A stretch of DNA of 64,000 bases from Buddleja alternifolia. Lineage: Eukaryota > Streptophyta > Magnoliopsida > Lamiales > Scrophulariaceae. The notes under the pieces are model-generated. The model worked only from the letters and a program-made list of their open reading frames with translations. It did not search any database and had not been told where the DNA came from. Positions 1 through 9,682 of this stretch are shown one piece after another. Where the stretch lies: positions 40,664,666-40,728,665 of the forward strand of contig CM033392.1 of the NCBI GenBank assembly GCA_019426215.1. Direction: 5' to 3'. The first letter of the stretch is position 1. Each line of letters opens with the position of its first letter. The position numbers and the translations under genes were made by a program.

Positions 1-1072
1 ACGCGAAATAAATTCAAATGCATTAAATATGATAAGCTATTATGACTTGTGGACAAGCAACCTTTTGACTAGACTGTCAGATTTTCAGAGTTCAAGCCTA
101 CTCCCGTTTAATCGGAACCAGCAGGATTTTAGGAATGTCAGAGAAAAGACTGATTCACGTGCTGCGTGTAGAGCACGCGCTCACATGTGTCCAACGGACA
201 AATCCCAAGAATTGCCTATAATTACCTCATTCCAGCAAACCCTAAAAAAACCGATTAACACGCGAAAACTTTGCTGAAATATTTTCTCAAAAAAAAGCTT
301 AGAAACACCATAGCCAAAAGCTTTCAAACTTTTTACATACATTCCAGACAGTCACAAATATCTCAAACATCTTCCAAAGAAGAAACCTAAACTCTTACTG
401 AGATATTCCAAGTTGTTTGATCTTTCCAAAAACAAACAAAACCTGTGTGACAAAACCCTCAACCTTTCATCTGAGTGAGAAAGTTGTTGAAACCCCTTAC
501 AAGTAGTATTTCTGAGTGAGAGAAGCTTGTTGAAGAAGATCTTTATTGGTGCTGAAATCTGTGTGATCAAGGAGCCCGAGATCATTTTTCACCTCTTTAC
601 TATCTTGTAGAAGATTTTGTGTGATTATTTGATAATCAACTTATTAAATTCCCTCCAAGTGAAAAAAAAGGAGAAGACGGACATAGTTGGGATTACATCA
701 CCTAGTGAACCTTACGAATTCTCGTGTTATTTACCGTTTATTATTGTCTTACTTTATATTCTCTTACTTATTCTGAAAAAGACAAGCTAAACTGCTAAGC
801 GACTATTTAACCAAAACTGAACGCTAAAGCTTTAAAATCATTTCCGCTGTGCTAACCCTGATTAAGCGATCTAAGCTTTACCCTACTTTGATAAATTGCT
901 AAAATCACTAAGTCTAAGTTATCTTTACTGTAGCGCCTGACCCAACCGCTCAGTTTTCTAAGCGTTCTAATCTTTAAAAGTGATAGAATTTTTGAAGTCA
1001 AAAAAGACTTCAGGGTCTATTCAACCCCCCCCCCCCCCTCTAAACCCTTTCGTATGCCACTTGGGACTAACA
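1..1072 (+). repeat. 5' LTR of S1, left-truncated by the window edge
   Basis: Aligns along its length with 6080-7161. It ends in CACTTGGGACTAACA, followed after two bases by the PBS. A G-box (CACGTG, 156-161) lies about 56 bases upstream of a TATA-like TATAATTA at 217-224; the 3' LTR keeps the better TATAAATA. A C homopolymer at about 1025-1038 lies near the U5 end. The copies differ by scattered substitutions, so the insertion is not recent. Confidence 0.8.
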
Positions 1073-1074
1073 AT

Positions 1075-1086
1075 TGGTATCAGAGC
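1075..1086 (+). other. Primer-binding site of S1 (initiator tRNA-Met)
   Basis: TGGTATCAGAGC lies two bases after the LTR end. This is the standard plant Copia minus-strand primer site, complementary to the 3' end of initiator tRNA-Met. It fixes the LTR boundary and the + orientation. Confidence 0.85.
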
Positions 1087-2358
1087 AGTTGAAGTAGAGA
1101 CTATCTTCTCTTTCCTCAATCGAAGTTTTTTCAGTTCATCAATGGCACCCAAATCTTCAAAATCTGCTGCCGAAAAATCTTCCAAAACCCAGAAACCAGT
1201 CACTGTTAACGCCAGATTTCTTGTTAACTGGGACTACCTTCATGACAACCAGAACTTCCCTCTGAGGACTGTTCTTCCCCTGGTCCAAGGGTCTGGTTTG
1301 CTCGACATGATCACCTCCTTTTCAAATATCTATGTGGAAGAAACCTTTTTCTTCTTCAAGAAAGCAAAAATCTCCGATGATGGAAACTCCATTTCCTGCG
1401 TCTTTCCCTTTGCTCGTGAGACCTTTGTTCTCACTCCTTCTCTTATATCATCTTTACTCAATCTGCCAAACAATGGTGGCGAAGTTGAGAATGTTACTCT
1501 CGGTGATGCTACCAAAGTCTAAGCTTTAATCAAGAAAAAAGACATTGAAGCTGCCTACGAACCAACTTCAAAAGGAATGACATGAAGGGTGAATATGTCA
1601 TTCTGGTAGACATATGCTCTAAGATGATAGAGTCCAAGAAGGGTAGTTTTGATAAGATCACCAATTCTCAGTACAGAATGATGGTTGCCATCCTGACCAA
1701 GTTAAAGATCAATAGGTCGCTTGACGTTTCAATCGCTTTAAAGCAACGATCGCTGAGTCCGTAAATCCCAAGCCCTATGGGATTGTACTTAGCGTATTCT
1801 AAGCGCTAGCGATTTCGTCAACACCACTAGAAAGAAGGTCCCAGCGCTTAAGCTCTTTGGGAAGAAGATGACCAGCGAGCTGCTCAAACCAAGACGACGT
1901 GGTTGTGCAGCAGTTCCCAAAGAAGAGCATGAACGACTTCTTGCCGAAGGAGTTGTTCGTAGTGATGATGAAGAGCAAGTGACATCATCTTCATCATCTT
2001 CATCCGAAGAGGCAGTGGTGGTCAAGCGACTTAAAAGAAAACTCGCTGTCAAGGTCGCTGAGCCAGCCAAGCCAGCAAAAAAACAAAAAGAAGAAGCCGG
2101 AGCCCAAGAAGAAAAAGAAGTCTCCCTCTCCTCCTCCAACGTTTATCTTCAATGTAAACGAAGAAGAAGAAGAAGTACCGCTAGCACACAGGCGTACTCC
2201 TTTATCCACTCCATTTGCATCAACAAGCGCTCCAGTCGAGCTAGCGCTTGAAGACCCAGCGAGTGTTCCTCATACTTCTTTAGACGCTATTCCTGAATCT
2301 ACACCAGAGCCTGCAGCTACTCCTGGAGCTCTCTCAACGGATCTTGGTGATTATCAGG

Positions 2359-2437
2359 GTAAGTACTTATCTTAGACAAAGTATTTTATCCTTTCCTATG
2401 TTTTTCTTTTAACACTAGGATAAAATTGCTCTTTCAG
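2359..2437 (+). other. Intron 1 of the S1 cargo gene (79 nt)
   Basis: Donor CAGG|GTAAGTAC and acceptor TGCTCTTTCAG|CG are consensus. The intron is 79 nt, not a multiple of three, and has an in-frame TAG, so splicing is needed to keep the frame. Spliced, the protein runs DYQAFGEYRIQ, aligning without gaps to HVQAECEENIQ of S2, which has no intron at this site (42196/42197). Confidence 0.75.
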
Positions 2438-2623
2438 CGTTTGGCGAATATAGAATCCAGCATACTCTGAATATATTAGAAGGATTCAAAATTCCTATTC
2501 AAGTTGTTCCCCTCACTTCTTTCCTCGATTTAGATCCTGAAGAAGTGATCCCAGAGCCTGAGGAACCTATACAAATTGTTGAAACCAATCAATCGACTGA
2601 AACAGTCTATGAACCTCCTCAGG

Positions 2624-2703
2624 GTAAGCGTTGTAGTATTTTATTTCTAATTTCTACTTAGTAGAAATTTTGCTTGCTTTTCTCAAACGCTTGCATGTAT
2701 CAG
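2624..2703 (+). other. Intron 2 of the S1 cargo gene (80 nt)
   Basis: Donor CTCAGG|GTAAGCG, acceptor GCATGTATCAG|CTC. S2 has a similar intron of the same length at 41931-42010. Spliced products continue PPQAQNAPD (S1) and IPQAQDAPD (S2). The intron contains a perfect 9-bp inverted repeat at 2649-2669, also conserved in S2. Confidence 0.75.
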
Positions 2704-3517
2704 CTCAAAATGCCCCGGACGCTGATACACCTCCACCTTCCGAGATTCCTGTTGAAATGGATGTAGACATGGCAGCAGTTGTGGATATCGCTAAGGAAAT
2801 AGCCCAAGTCCTTCCTGACTGACGTTGAAACATCTCCAGTCAGAGAAGCAACTGTGCATGCTGAGCAGTCGATAGAAGTGGCCCATATCCCAACAGAGTC
2901 TATTTCTTTCCTCATGGCTATGATGGAAATGATGAATTCTACTTTGCCACCAGGAAGCTTGACACCACACAATTGATCGATATAGAGATAAACTTTCAAA
3001 ACACTCTCCATAGGACTGATGTCTCCAATTCTGCTAAATTTGAATTCTTCGAGTGTTTTGCTGATCTGGCTCTCTACTCTCTTGAGCATCTTCAATCTCG
3101 CCTTGAATATATTTAGCGACCGAATTTGACGAGAAGCGTTTCAACTTTACTGGTCATTCTGAAGAGCCCTTTTATCCCTTGCGCCATAATAAGATCGTCA
3201 TCAAGAATCCCCATATGGGTGATTGGTTAAAGAATCCTGACGAAGAAATTCTTAACAGAATCGGGTACTCCACTGACCCCAAAGTCATTCACTCTCCTTA
3301 GAACGTTCTATCCCCCAAGCCTCTCAGATTTTGGAAAGGAAAAGGACCAATTGTTGCTGAGCGTCCCAATCCTATTAATTCTTGGATAGAAGCTGAAGCC
3401 CGCGAGTATCTGGCAAGATTATGGGCTGAGGATTATGATGAAGAATTTGAACGCTTTGAAAAGTTTCTTACAGCTAGAAAAGAACAGAAGAAAGCTGATA
3501 AGCTTGGTAAGCGATGG

Positions 3518-4888
3518 ATGATGGATACCGCAAAATGGGCTGAAGAGTTCGTGTTGCATTTTTACACGCTAGAAGAGCTTGTGAGGTATCCATTCTTGTT
3601 TCAATTTGGAGTAGAGTACAGACGTAGAGGTTTCACTGTGTTTCTACTCGAGCAACGTAAGAATCTGGTAGGTAATATTAGCGCTTTGCCTTATTATCGG
3701 CAATCGATAGAACGCTATATTCGCCAGCATCTAAGCTTAATCGCTCAGGGAGGATGCTATGTTTATCATCCGTCTCAAGACTTTGTACAACGACTTCTTC
3801 TTGATTTGAATGAAGATGCCTCCACCAGTAAGCAACCTCTTTTGCCAGGCCAAAGTGAAATCCCCTTGAGTCTTGACAACGATCATGCTGAGTTTGCTGA
3901 ACTCTACAAAGACAGGAGAGCAATCTTTGAGAATGCGCAATCGCTAGACATCTCCTTCATTGAATACTTTGGCCTGAATAACTTCAGAGGCTATAGTCTT
4001 CACCTCGTCTTTGTTTGTGAGCAAAACGTACAAGTGGCCAAGATGATTTCACAAATCAGGCTTATAGAACAAGAGGCTGCTCAAGCACTTATGCCTTATA
4101 TATTGGACTTCTACAACTCTTACATTTCAGGAGTTGATCTGCCAGAAGATGTGCAATTTGCAATAATCTCTGAAGAGCGCGAAGACGCTATATTCTTTAT
4201 TCCGCAGACCAACCTGATAAGTCCAAGGCTTGTCATGGAAGCGATTGGCCCCCTTTGGGTCATTTCTATTGAGAATCCTTCTCCTCCCGGGGAGATTGTT
4301 GAGATAGTAGAGGAAGTCAATCCTACTGTGGAAGCCACTCAAATTCCAGAAGCTTCTTTGCCAGATATTTCTAGCCCCCCAGTAGTCGAGATCCCTACTC
4401 AAACACCTTTTTGTCAACCAGTGACTGCAGATCCATCTATGGATCTAGCGATTCAGGAAGTTCAGGAAGCCCTTGATGAGCCTTTTGTAAGAGTCAAATC
4501 TAAAGTCAAGGCTAAGGTTTCTAGCTCACATGGACCTGAGTGTTCCTCCTCAGAATCCGACTCGGACTCAGAAAGTGACCCAGAAGCACGAGATTTCAGG
4601 AAAGTCGTTCGCAATTCTCTTAGCGATCTAACGGGCTCTTGTTCTCATTTGGAAGAGCGAAGCAACTCAATGCTTCATAACGTTGAAAGACTGCTTAAGG
4701 CTGACATGAGTCACGCGACCAAGCTTACAATCACTATGATGAATAGTATCGCTCCCCTGGTCAAAGAACTTTCTGACGACTTCAACAAGACGCTTGCCCC
4801 GAATGCATCCGCTGATATTGAGCGTCCCAATACTTTCGATCTAGCCTCTCAGAGTATCGCTGATCAAGTTGCTCTTTTGATTGATTAA
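3518..4888 (+). pseudogene. Open segment of the S1 cargo gene (second conserved region)
   Basis: The longest open stretch of the cargo gene, about 456 codons. It begins MMDTAKWAEEFVLHFYTLEE and matches S2 at 41059-40799 and 40358-39921. The first 200 residues look globular (Phe/Tyr-rich, RYPFLFQFG, YRRRGF). They are followed by an acidic/proline linker and a Ser/Asp/Glu-rich tract (SSSESDSDSESDPE). The initial Met is probably internal, because the frame is open upstream through DKLGKRW and aligns with S2 there. It ends at a TAA that replaces a Glu codon kept by S2 (LVDEV). Confidence 0.65.
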
Positions 4889-4897
4889 GTCAAGCTT

Positions 4898-5401
4898 ATG
4901 CGCCGACATATCGCTGAGTTAAAAACCTCTCTTTATGATGCCAAGAAGGGGAAAGATAAAGAAAAGCATCACCAGTCCAAAGCCATATCTAATACAGACA
5001 ATAAGCACTGGCGATCAATGTTCGAAGAGATAGTGAGCATAAAGAAGATGCTTACTAAGAAAAGAAAGCCAAGATACTATAAAGGTAGACACTTGCTTCC
5101 AGAATTAGAAGTTGAATTCTTAGAGAGTATGGGTTTTCAACCATACGCTGGACCTCTTAGAGGACCTATCAACTGGAAATCCACCAATGATCGAAGACAA
5201 GACATTTACCATGACTTGATTTGTGAACTTGGAATCCCTCCGAGGGAATGGGTGGAAAGATTGTTGGAGCTGAATGAAAGCGTTGGACTAAGAAGGCACG
5301 ATTATGATGAAGTTCAGCATACAACTATGATAGACATAGATAGACTTCTTCTAGAACAAGTGAGTGAAATAATGGCTGAAGAGAAGCGACAGAGAAGATG
5401 A
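4898..5401 (+). pseudogene. C-terminal segment of the S1 cargo gene
   Basis: In frame with the preceding segment after the TAA at 4886-4888; matches S2 39214-39594. It has a heptad-like charged stretch (RRHIAELKTSLYDAKKGKDK) that could form a short coiled coil. Then comes a compact conserved domain with KPRYY, LPELEVEFLESMGFQP and REWVERLLELNES, ending in a basic tail. This is the best-preserved part between the two copies, so it was probably under selection when the elements were active. I recognise no named domain. Confidence 0.6.
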
Positions 5402-5655
5402 TTGTGCATATTTTTTTTAATAATGTTTATAATTCTGTCATCGCTTTAAATTTTTCCTATTTGTGTATAAATCATGTATGCTTATCTTCCTATATGAATG
5501 AATGAATGATTTATCACTGAAACAACTTGTTGAGGCTAATCTAACATTAGCTAACTTTACTAACTTTCCAAACGCTAACTTATAATTATTGTTGGACTTC
5601 TCTTTGAACTCTTAATCTATAAAAGAGTTACAAGAGTTAAAGTCTTGACATCATC
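5402..5655 (+). other. Untranslated tail of S1 between cargo gene and PPT
   Basis: A-T-rich, no frame; it corresponds to 38961-39213 in S2. Nothing else recognised. Confidence 0.5.
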
Positions 5656-5668
5656 AAAAAGGGGGAAA
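5656..5668 (+). other. Polypurine tract of S1
   Basis: AAAAAGGGGGAAA lies immediately before the 3' LTR, the plus-strand primer position. The same tract is found on the minus strand at 38947-38960 in S2. Confidence 0.8.
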
Positions 5669-7161
5669 TAGGAATTTCATGTTAGATATTTTGATGATGA
5701 CAAGATAGGATTTTATGTTAGACCCCAAATATAATGTAAGTTTCTGTTTTCATAGATCAATTGTATAAGCATTTGAAAGTATGTCATTTTATTAGGCTTG
5801 TAGTTTTTATCTTTGTAGATTTTAGACTAAGTATCTATTAGATACCGAATCGCTAATAGAATTCTAGGTGAGTCTATTAGAGATGAAGTTGAAGATCAGC
5901 GTCTGAAGTCAAATGAAGTTTGTTCTTAGCGTCTGTCAAACGCTAAAGGACTATTTCAGGATTTATGGATCAAGCGCTCAAAGCACTCCAGTGATCAGTA
6001 TCAGATTCACCTGAAATAAATTATCAAGTCATGAAAGACTTAAATGCAATCATTCAACGGACATTTATTTCCAACGGAAAATAAATCCAAATGCATTAAA
6101 TGTCTGATAAGAGCATTAAATGTGATAAGCTATTAGGACTTGTGGACAAGCCACCTTTGACTAAACTGTCAGGTTTTCAGAGTTCAAGCCTGCTCCCATC
6201 CAATCAAAACCAGTAGGATTTCAGGAATGTGAGAGAAAAAGCTGATTCACGTGCCGCGTGAAGAGCACGCGCTCACATGTGTCCAACGGACAAATCCCAA
6301 GAATTGCCTATAAATACCTCATTCCAGCAAACCCTAAAAAAAACGATTAACACGCGAAAACTTTGCTGAAATATTTTCTCAAGAAAAGCTTAGAAACTCC
6401 GTAGCCAAATCTTTCAAGCTTTTTACATACATTCCAGAAAGTCACAAATATCTCAAACATCTTCCAAAGAAGAAATCTAAACTCTTACTGAGATATTTCA
6501 AGTTGTTTGATCTTTCCAAAAACAAACAAAACCTGTGTGACAAAACCCTCAACCTTTCATTTGAGTGAGAAAGTTGTTGAAACCCCTTACAGGCAGTATT
6601 TCTGAGTGAGAGATGCTTGTAGAAGAAGATCTTTATTGGTGCTGAAATCTGTGTGATCAAGGAGCCCGAGATCATTTTTCACCTCTTTACTATCTTGTAG
6701 AAGATTCTATGTGATTATTTGATAATCAACTTAGTAAATTCCCTCCAAGTGAAAAAAAAGGAGAAGAAGGACGTAACTGGGATTACATCACCCAGTGAAC
6801 CTTACAAATTCTTGTGTTATTTACCGTTTATTATTGTCTTACTTTATATTCTCTTACTTATTCTGAAAAAGACAAGCTAAACTGCTAAGTGACTATTTAA
6901 CCAAAACTGAACGCTCAAGCTTTAAAATCATTTCCGCTGTGCTAACCCTGATTAAGCGATCTAAGCTTTACCTTACTTTGGTAAATTGCTAAAATCACAA
7001 AGTCTAAGTTACCTTTATTGTAGCGCCTGACCCAAGCGCTCAGCTTTCTAAGCGTTCTAATCTTTAAAAGTGATACGAATTTTTGAAGTCGAAAAAGACT
7101 TCAAGGTCTATTCACCCCCCCCCCCCTTCTAGACCCTTTCGTATGCCACTTGGGACCAACA
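5669..7161 (+). repeat. 3' LTR of S1 (complete)
   Basis: About 1.49 kb. The 5' end is slightly eroded (TAGGAATTTC where S2 has TGTTAGGAAATTTC); the 3' end is intact (CACTTGGGACCAACA). It carries the G-box/TATA block described separately and a C-run at about 7115-7126. It abuts Copia fragment C with no spacer. Confidence 0.85.
6248..6316 (+). promoter_or_regulatory. Family-S LTR promoter block: G-box, GCGTG/ACGCG motifs, TATA
   Basis: CACGTG at 6248-6253 is followed by CCGCGTG, CACGCGC and CACATGTG. TATAAATA at 6309-6316 follows about 55 bases after the G-box. The arrangement recurs, with substitutions, in the 5' LTR of S1, in S2 (TATA on the minus strand at 50689-50696) and in the solo LTR (TATA 55901-55908). 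ACGT and CGCGTG cores are those bound by plant bZIP/ABRE-type factors. Regulation is inferred from motifs only. Confidence 0.5.
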
Positions 7162-7720
7162 GGGCCTATAATTCCATTTTCTCTAACTCGTGTAATCTAT
7201 TATCTCCAGCATGACCAAATCTTAGGTGCCAAATTAGTCTAGGATTTGAGTTCTCCATATCACATTAGTGTTCACTATACATTTATTTTGGACATTTAGA
7301 TAATACAATCCATTTATTAAAGATGCATTGCCAACACATTTATTTCTAAAATAAATATCACATGAACCATTCATAAACGAAAAATAATATTCTTTGCTGA
7401 CAAACACAAGAATAGAAACTATATTCTTCAGCACCTTGGGCAAAACAAGAAAATCGTCTAACAATAAAACATGTCCAGAAGGTTAATAAATGCTAGTAGA
7501 TCCAATGTGGGTAGTCACAACACGTTGTCCACTTCCTACATTGATCATCCCCTCCTTCTTTTCAAGCCTCTTACTTCTTTCCAGGTCCTGATTCATAACA
7601 CAAATGTGAGCACTAGCCACAGTCTAGAATCTAGGAAGATGAAAAGATGGTAAAAGAACAATTAATTTCCAAAACGTTAAGTTCTATACCTGATGCACCG
7701 TCATTTTTTAGCTGAGGACA
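7162..7720 (-). pseudogene. Copia protease/pre-integrase remnant (fragment C)
   Basis: A degenerate protease site ILDCG, with Cys in place of the usual Ser/Thr, lies near 7625. An open stretch follows (7464-7234: DDFLVLPKVLKNIVSI, KCVGNASLINGLYYL), typical of the pre-integrase linker. Next comes HLRFGHAGDNRLHELEKM, the His part of the integrase zinc finger. Several stops lie between. Pol is lost where S1 inserted. Confidence 0.65.
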
Positions 7721-7729
7721 ATCTCATTT

Positions 7730-8517
7730 CTAGTGACCCAGCTCGTCACATTGGATACACTTGTTAGTTGCCTTTGGGCCCTTGCCCTTATGTTTAGGGG
7801 CCTTACCTTTTCCTGTAACATCAGAGGCCTTTTTCACTCCCAATGCCTTCTTGCCTTTTTTCTTCTTAAAGTGCTTCGACAGCCCAGGAGTAGAAATGGC
7901 TAAGGCAGTTTCCTTCCCCTTGGGCTTCATTTGTGCTTGAGCGCTTATGAGTTTGTTCATTAGCCCAGCCAATGTACACTCAATCTCGTTTATGTTGAAG
8001 TTCACAATTAATTGTGAAAAAAAATTGGGAAGTGATTGTCGATTGAGGTCAGTCTGAAGGTGGAAATCCATAATGAAGTTAAGGGCCTCCAATCTCTCAA
8101 TCATGGATATCATATTAATGACGTGGTCTCCCACTTTTTCAACCTCTCCCATTCTTGCCCTGAAGATCTCCCTTGATATCTCATATCGGGCAGTCCTACA
8201 CTGCTCTCCATAGAGCTCCTTAAGATGCAACAATATGTCCATTGCGTTGTCCATCTTATCATGGGAATGCTGGAGGTCATTGTTCATCGATCCTAGAATG
8301 TAACCTCTCACTCGTGTATCATCTTTGATCCATGTGTTGTAGGCAGCATGCTCATCCTCAGATGATTCTACCCCAGGGCAGGAGGAATGTTAACCTTTAA
8401 AACATAACCGAGTGACTCTAAGCTGAGGACAATCCTCAGGTTTCTTAGCCAATTGATGAAATTTAGTCCAGTGAGGACATTCTTTTTGAGCAATACAGAT
8501 AAAGGGTTATTGACCAA
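7730..8517 (-). pseudogene. Copia gag (fragment C), broken
   Basis: Codes in the minus direction for a Copia nucleocapsid-type polyprotein. The start region reads VNNPLSVLLKK, with TTG in place of the expected ATG at 8515-8517. This leads into NFINWLRNLRIVL and a UBN2-type gag body (LKELYGEQCRTARYEISREI, NMISMIERLEALNFIMD), a Lys-rich linker and a CCHC knuckle (CIQCDELGHW, near 7730). There is an in-frame stop near 8370. The last ~190 codons form one open stretch (8311-7730). This gag differs clearly from those of B-a and B-b. Confidence 0.7.
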
Positions 8518-9682
8518 TTTTTAGAGTAAAAAGAGAATGTTGTAGAAAAATAAAGCCAAATTTGATTAGATAGTTGTATTAATGCTCACGTTAAAATTTT
8601 AAGGACTTTTAATTTCAACTTATCTCCCAGTACATTTTTTGAATAATTGGACTCTCACTGCAATAATCGAAAATCCCGTTGGGTGGACTTTATAGCGGGT
8701 GAGTTCTTCAATAGATCCAATGAGTTGCAACCTTTTAATGATATCTGGCTCATTCATTCATTGAAGTGGCCTCCAAGCCAATTAGTCTAAGTAATGATTC
8801 AATCCCTTTGGTTCATGGATCATCTACACTGCAACCTTTTAACGATATCTAAGTGGTGATCCATCTAAGTATAAACCAATCGACACTTATTGATCTAATA
8901 ATTTAATCCCACCTTGCAGCCTTTTAACGGTATCTAGGGTGAAATTCGCTTCGACCAATGGCATCTAATGCACTAAAAATGACCAAAACCACATCATGAT
9001 GCATGGCCCCTTTTTGCTGGGAAGTTGCCATACATTACATGTGATTTTACATCTAAAGCTCGATGGAGAATCGGGATATCCAATACCCCTTATCTACTTA
9101 GTATTTTATGTGACGAGAATTTAGACAATATATATCCTTTATGGTCTCACTTCGCACATTATCATGTTTCAATCATATTAAAACATTCACCATAATTCAA
9201 GAGCACAAAAGATGCAGATATAACCTAGTTAAATCTACCAACACGTAATCCATGGATAATCTAGATTGACCCTAGCCAAAGAGTCAATCAGGGTAGGGGG
9301 CCTATACTACACTTGAGCTCCCACTTTCTACTTGCTCCAAGCTCAAGAGGGTCCGCCAAGCTTCGAAAGGCCTATCTCTAATAATTACAAAAGAAAACCT
9401 ATACAAGATTCTAATGCAAAAAAAGATACATCACTGCGGGGCTCAAACTCCGGCCTATAAAACTAAGCCTACATCCATGTACTATGCCAACCACAACATA
9501 CATCAAAGCATGTAAATAAAGTACTCGATTTCATGTTGAAAGATAAACTTAAAATCCAATTTTAATTTATCTTATATTTGAGAAAAGGTAATTAAATTAA
9601 AATCCCATTTTAATTTACTTATACCTTATTTCAAAAACCGGTGGACCTGTTGGTGGTCATATGATCTAACGTATGTTAAGTG
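8518..9682 (-). other. Untranslated leader of fragment C with a repeated motif
   Basis: About 1.1 kb without frames. The motif GCAACCTTTTAACGATATCT (+ strand) occurs three times with small changes, near 8726, 8831 and 8915. Long leaders between PBS and gag are usual in this type of Copia element; the repeated motif may be structural or a packaging signal (inference). Its end meets B-a. Confidence 0.5.

Larger units (their letters stand above)
1142..5401 (+). pseudogene. Post-pol cargo gene of family S (env-position ORF), decayed copy
   Basis: This is the only gene in S1, homologous throughout to 43469-39214 of S2. It starts MAPKSSKSAAEK and has an N-terminal domain (to about residue 240) with blocks FLVNWDYL, FPLRTVLPLVQ and KPYGIV. 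Next come an acidic/serine stretch, a basic Lys-rich stretch, a proline-rich segment, two introns, a second conserved region and a C-terminal domain. Breaks seen: a TAA at about 1520 where S2 has Trp, a frameshift near 1560, another in an A-run near 2085, and stops near 2821, 3114, 3301 and 4886. Position and domain order resemble the envelope-like ORF known in Sireviruses, but I see no signal peptide or membrane segment. The function is unknown; 'env-like' refers only to position. The start is chosen by identity with S2. Confidence 0.7.
1..7161 (+). mobile_element. Non-autonomous Sirevirus-like Copia element, copy S1 (no gag-pol)
   Basis: Two LTRs of the same family flank an internal region of about 4.6 kb. 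A PBS complementary to initiator tRNA-Met follows the 5' LTR and a G-rich polypurine tract precedes the 3' LTR, so both priming sites needed for reverse transcription are present. The internal region holds no gag, protease, integrase, RT or RNase H. It holds only the gene that the related element S2 (37625-51345, minus strand) carries downstream of pol. The gene is decayed here. The left end lies outside the window, so the target-site duplication cannot be read. The right end sits inside Copia fragment C. Inferred: a deletion derivative mobilised in trans by a full-length family-S element. Confidence 0.8.
7162..9677 (-). mobile_element. Copia fragment C (leader, gag, start of pol)
   Basis: Minus-strand remains of a Copia element different from S and B. 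It runs from an untranslated leader (8518-9682) through gag and the protease region to the GAG-pre-integrase domain. It is cut at 7162 by S1 and at its other end by B-a, whose left TSD copy is 9678-9682. No LTR of this element is identified with confidence. Confidence 0.7.

Noticed and set aside
352..585. Minus-strand ORFs of 77 codons in S LTRs (also 6442-6675 and 37916-38110, 50319-50513 on the other strand)
   Set aside because: They recur only because the LTR is repeated; no start context, and the frame opposes LTR transcription.
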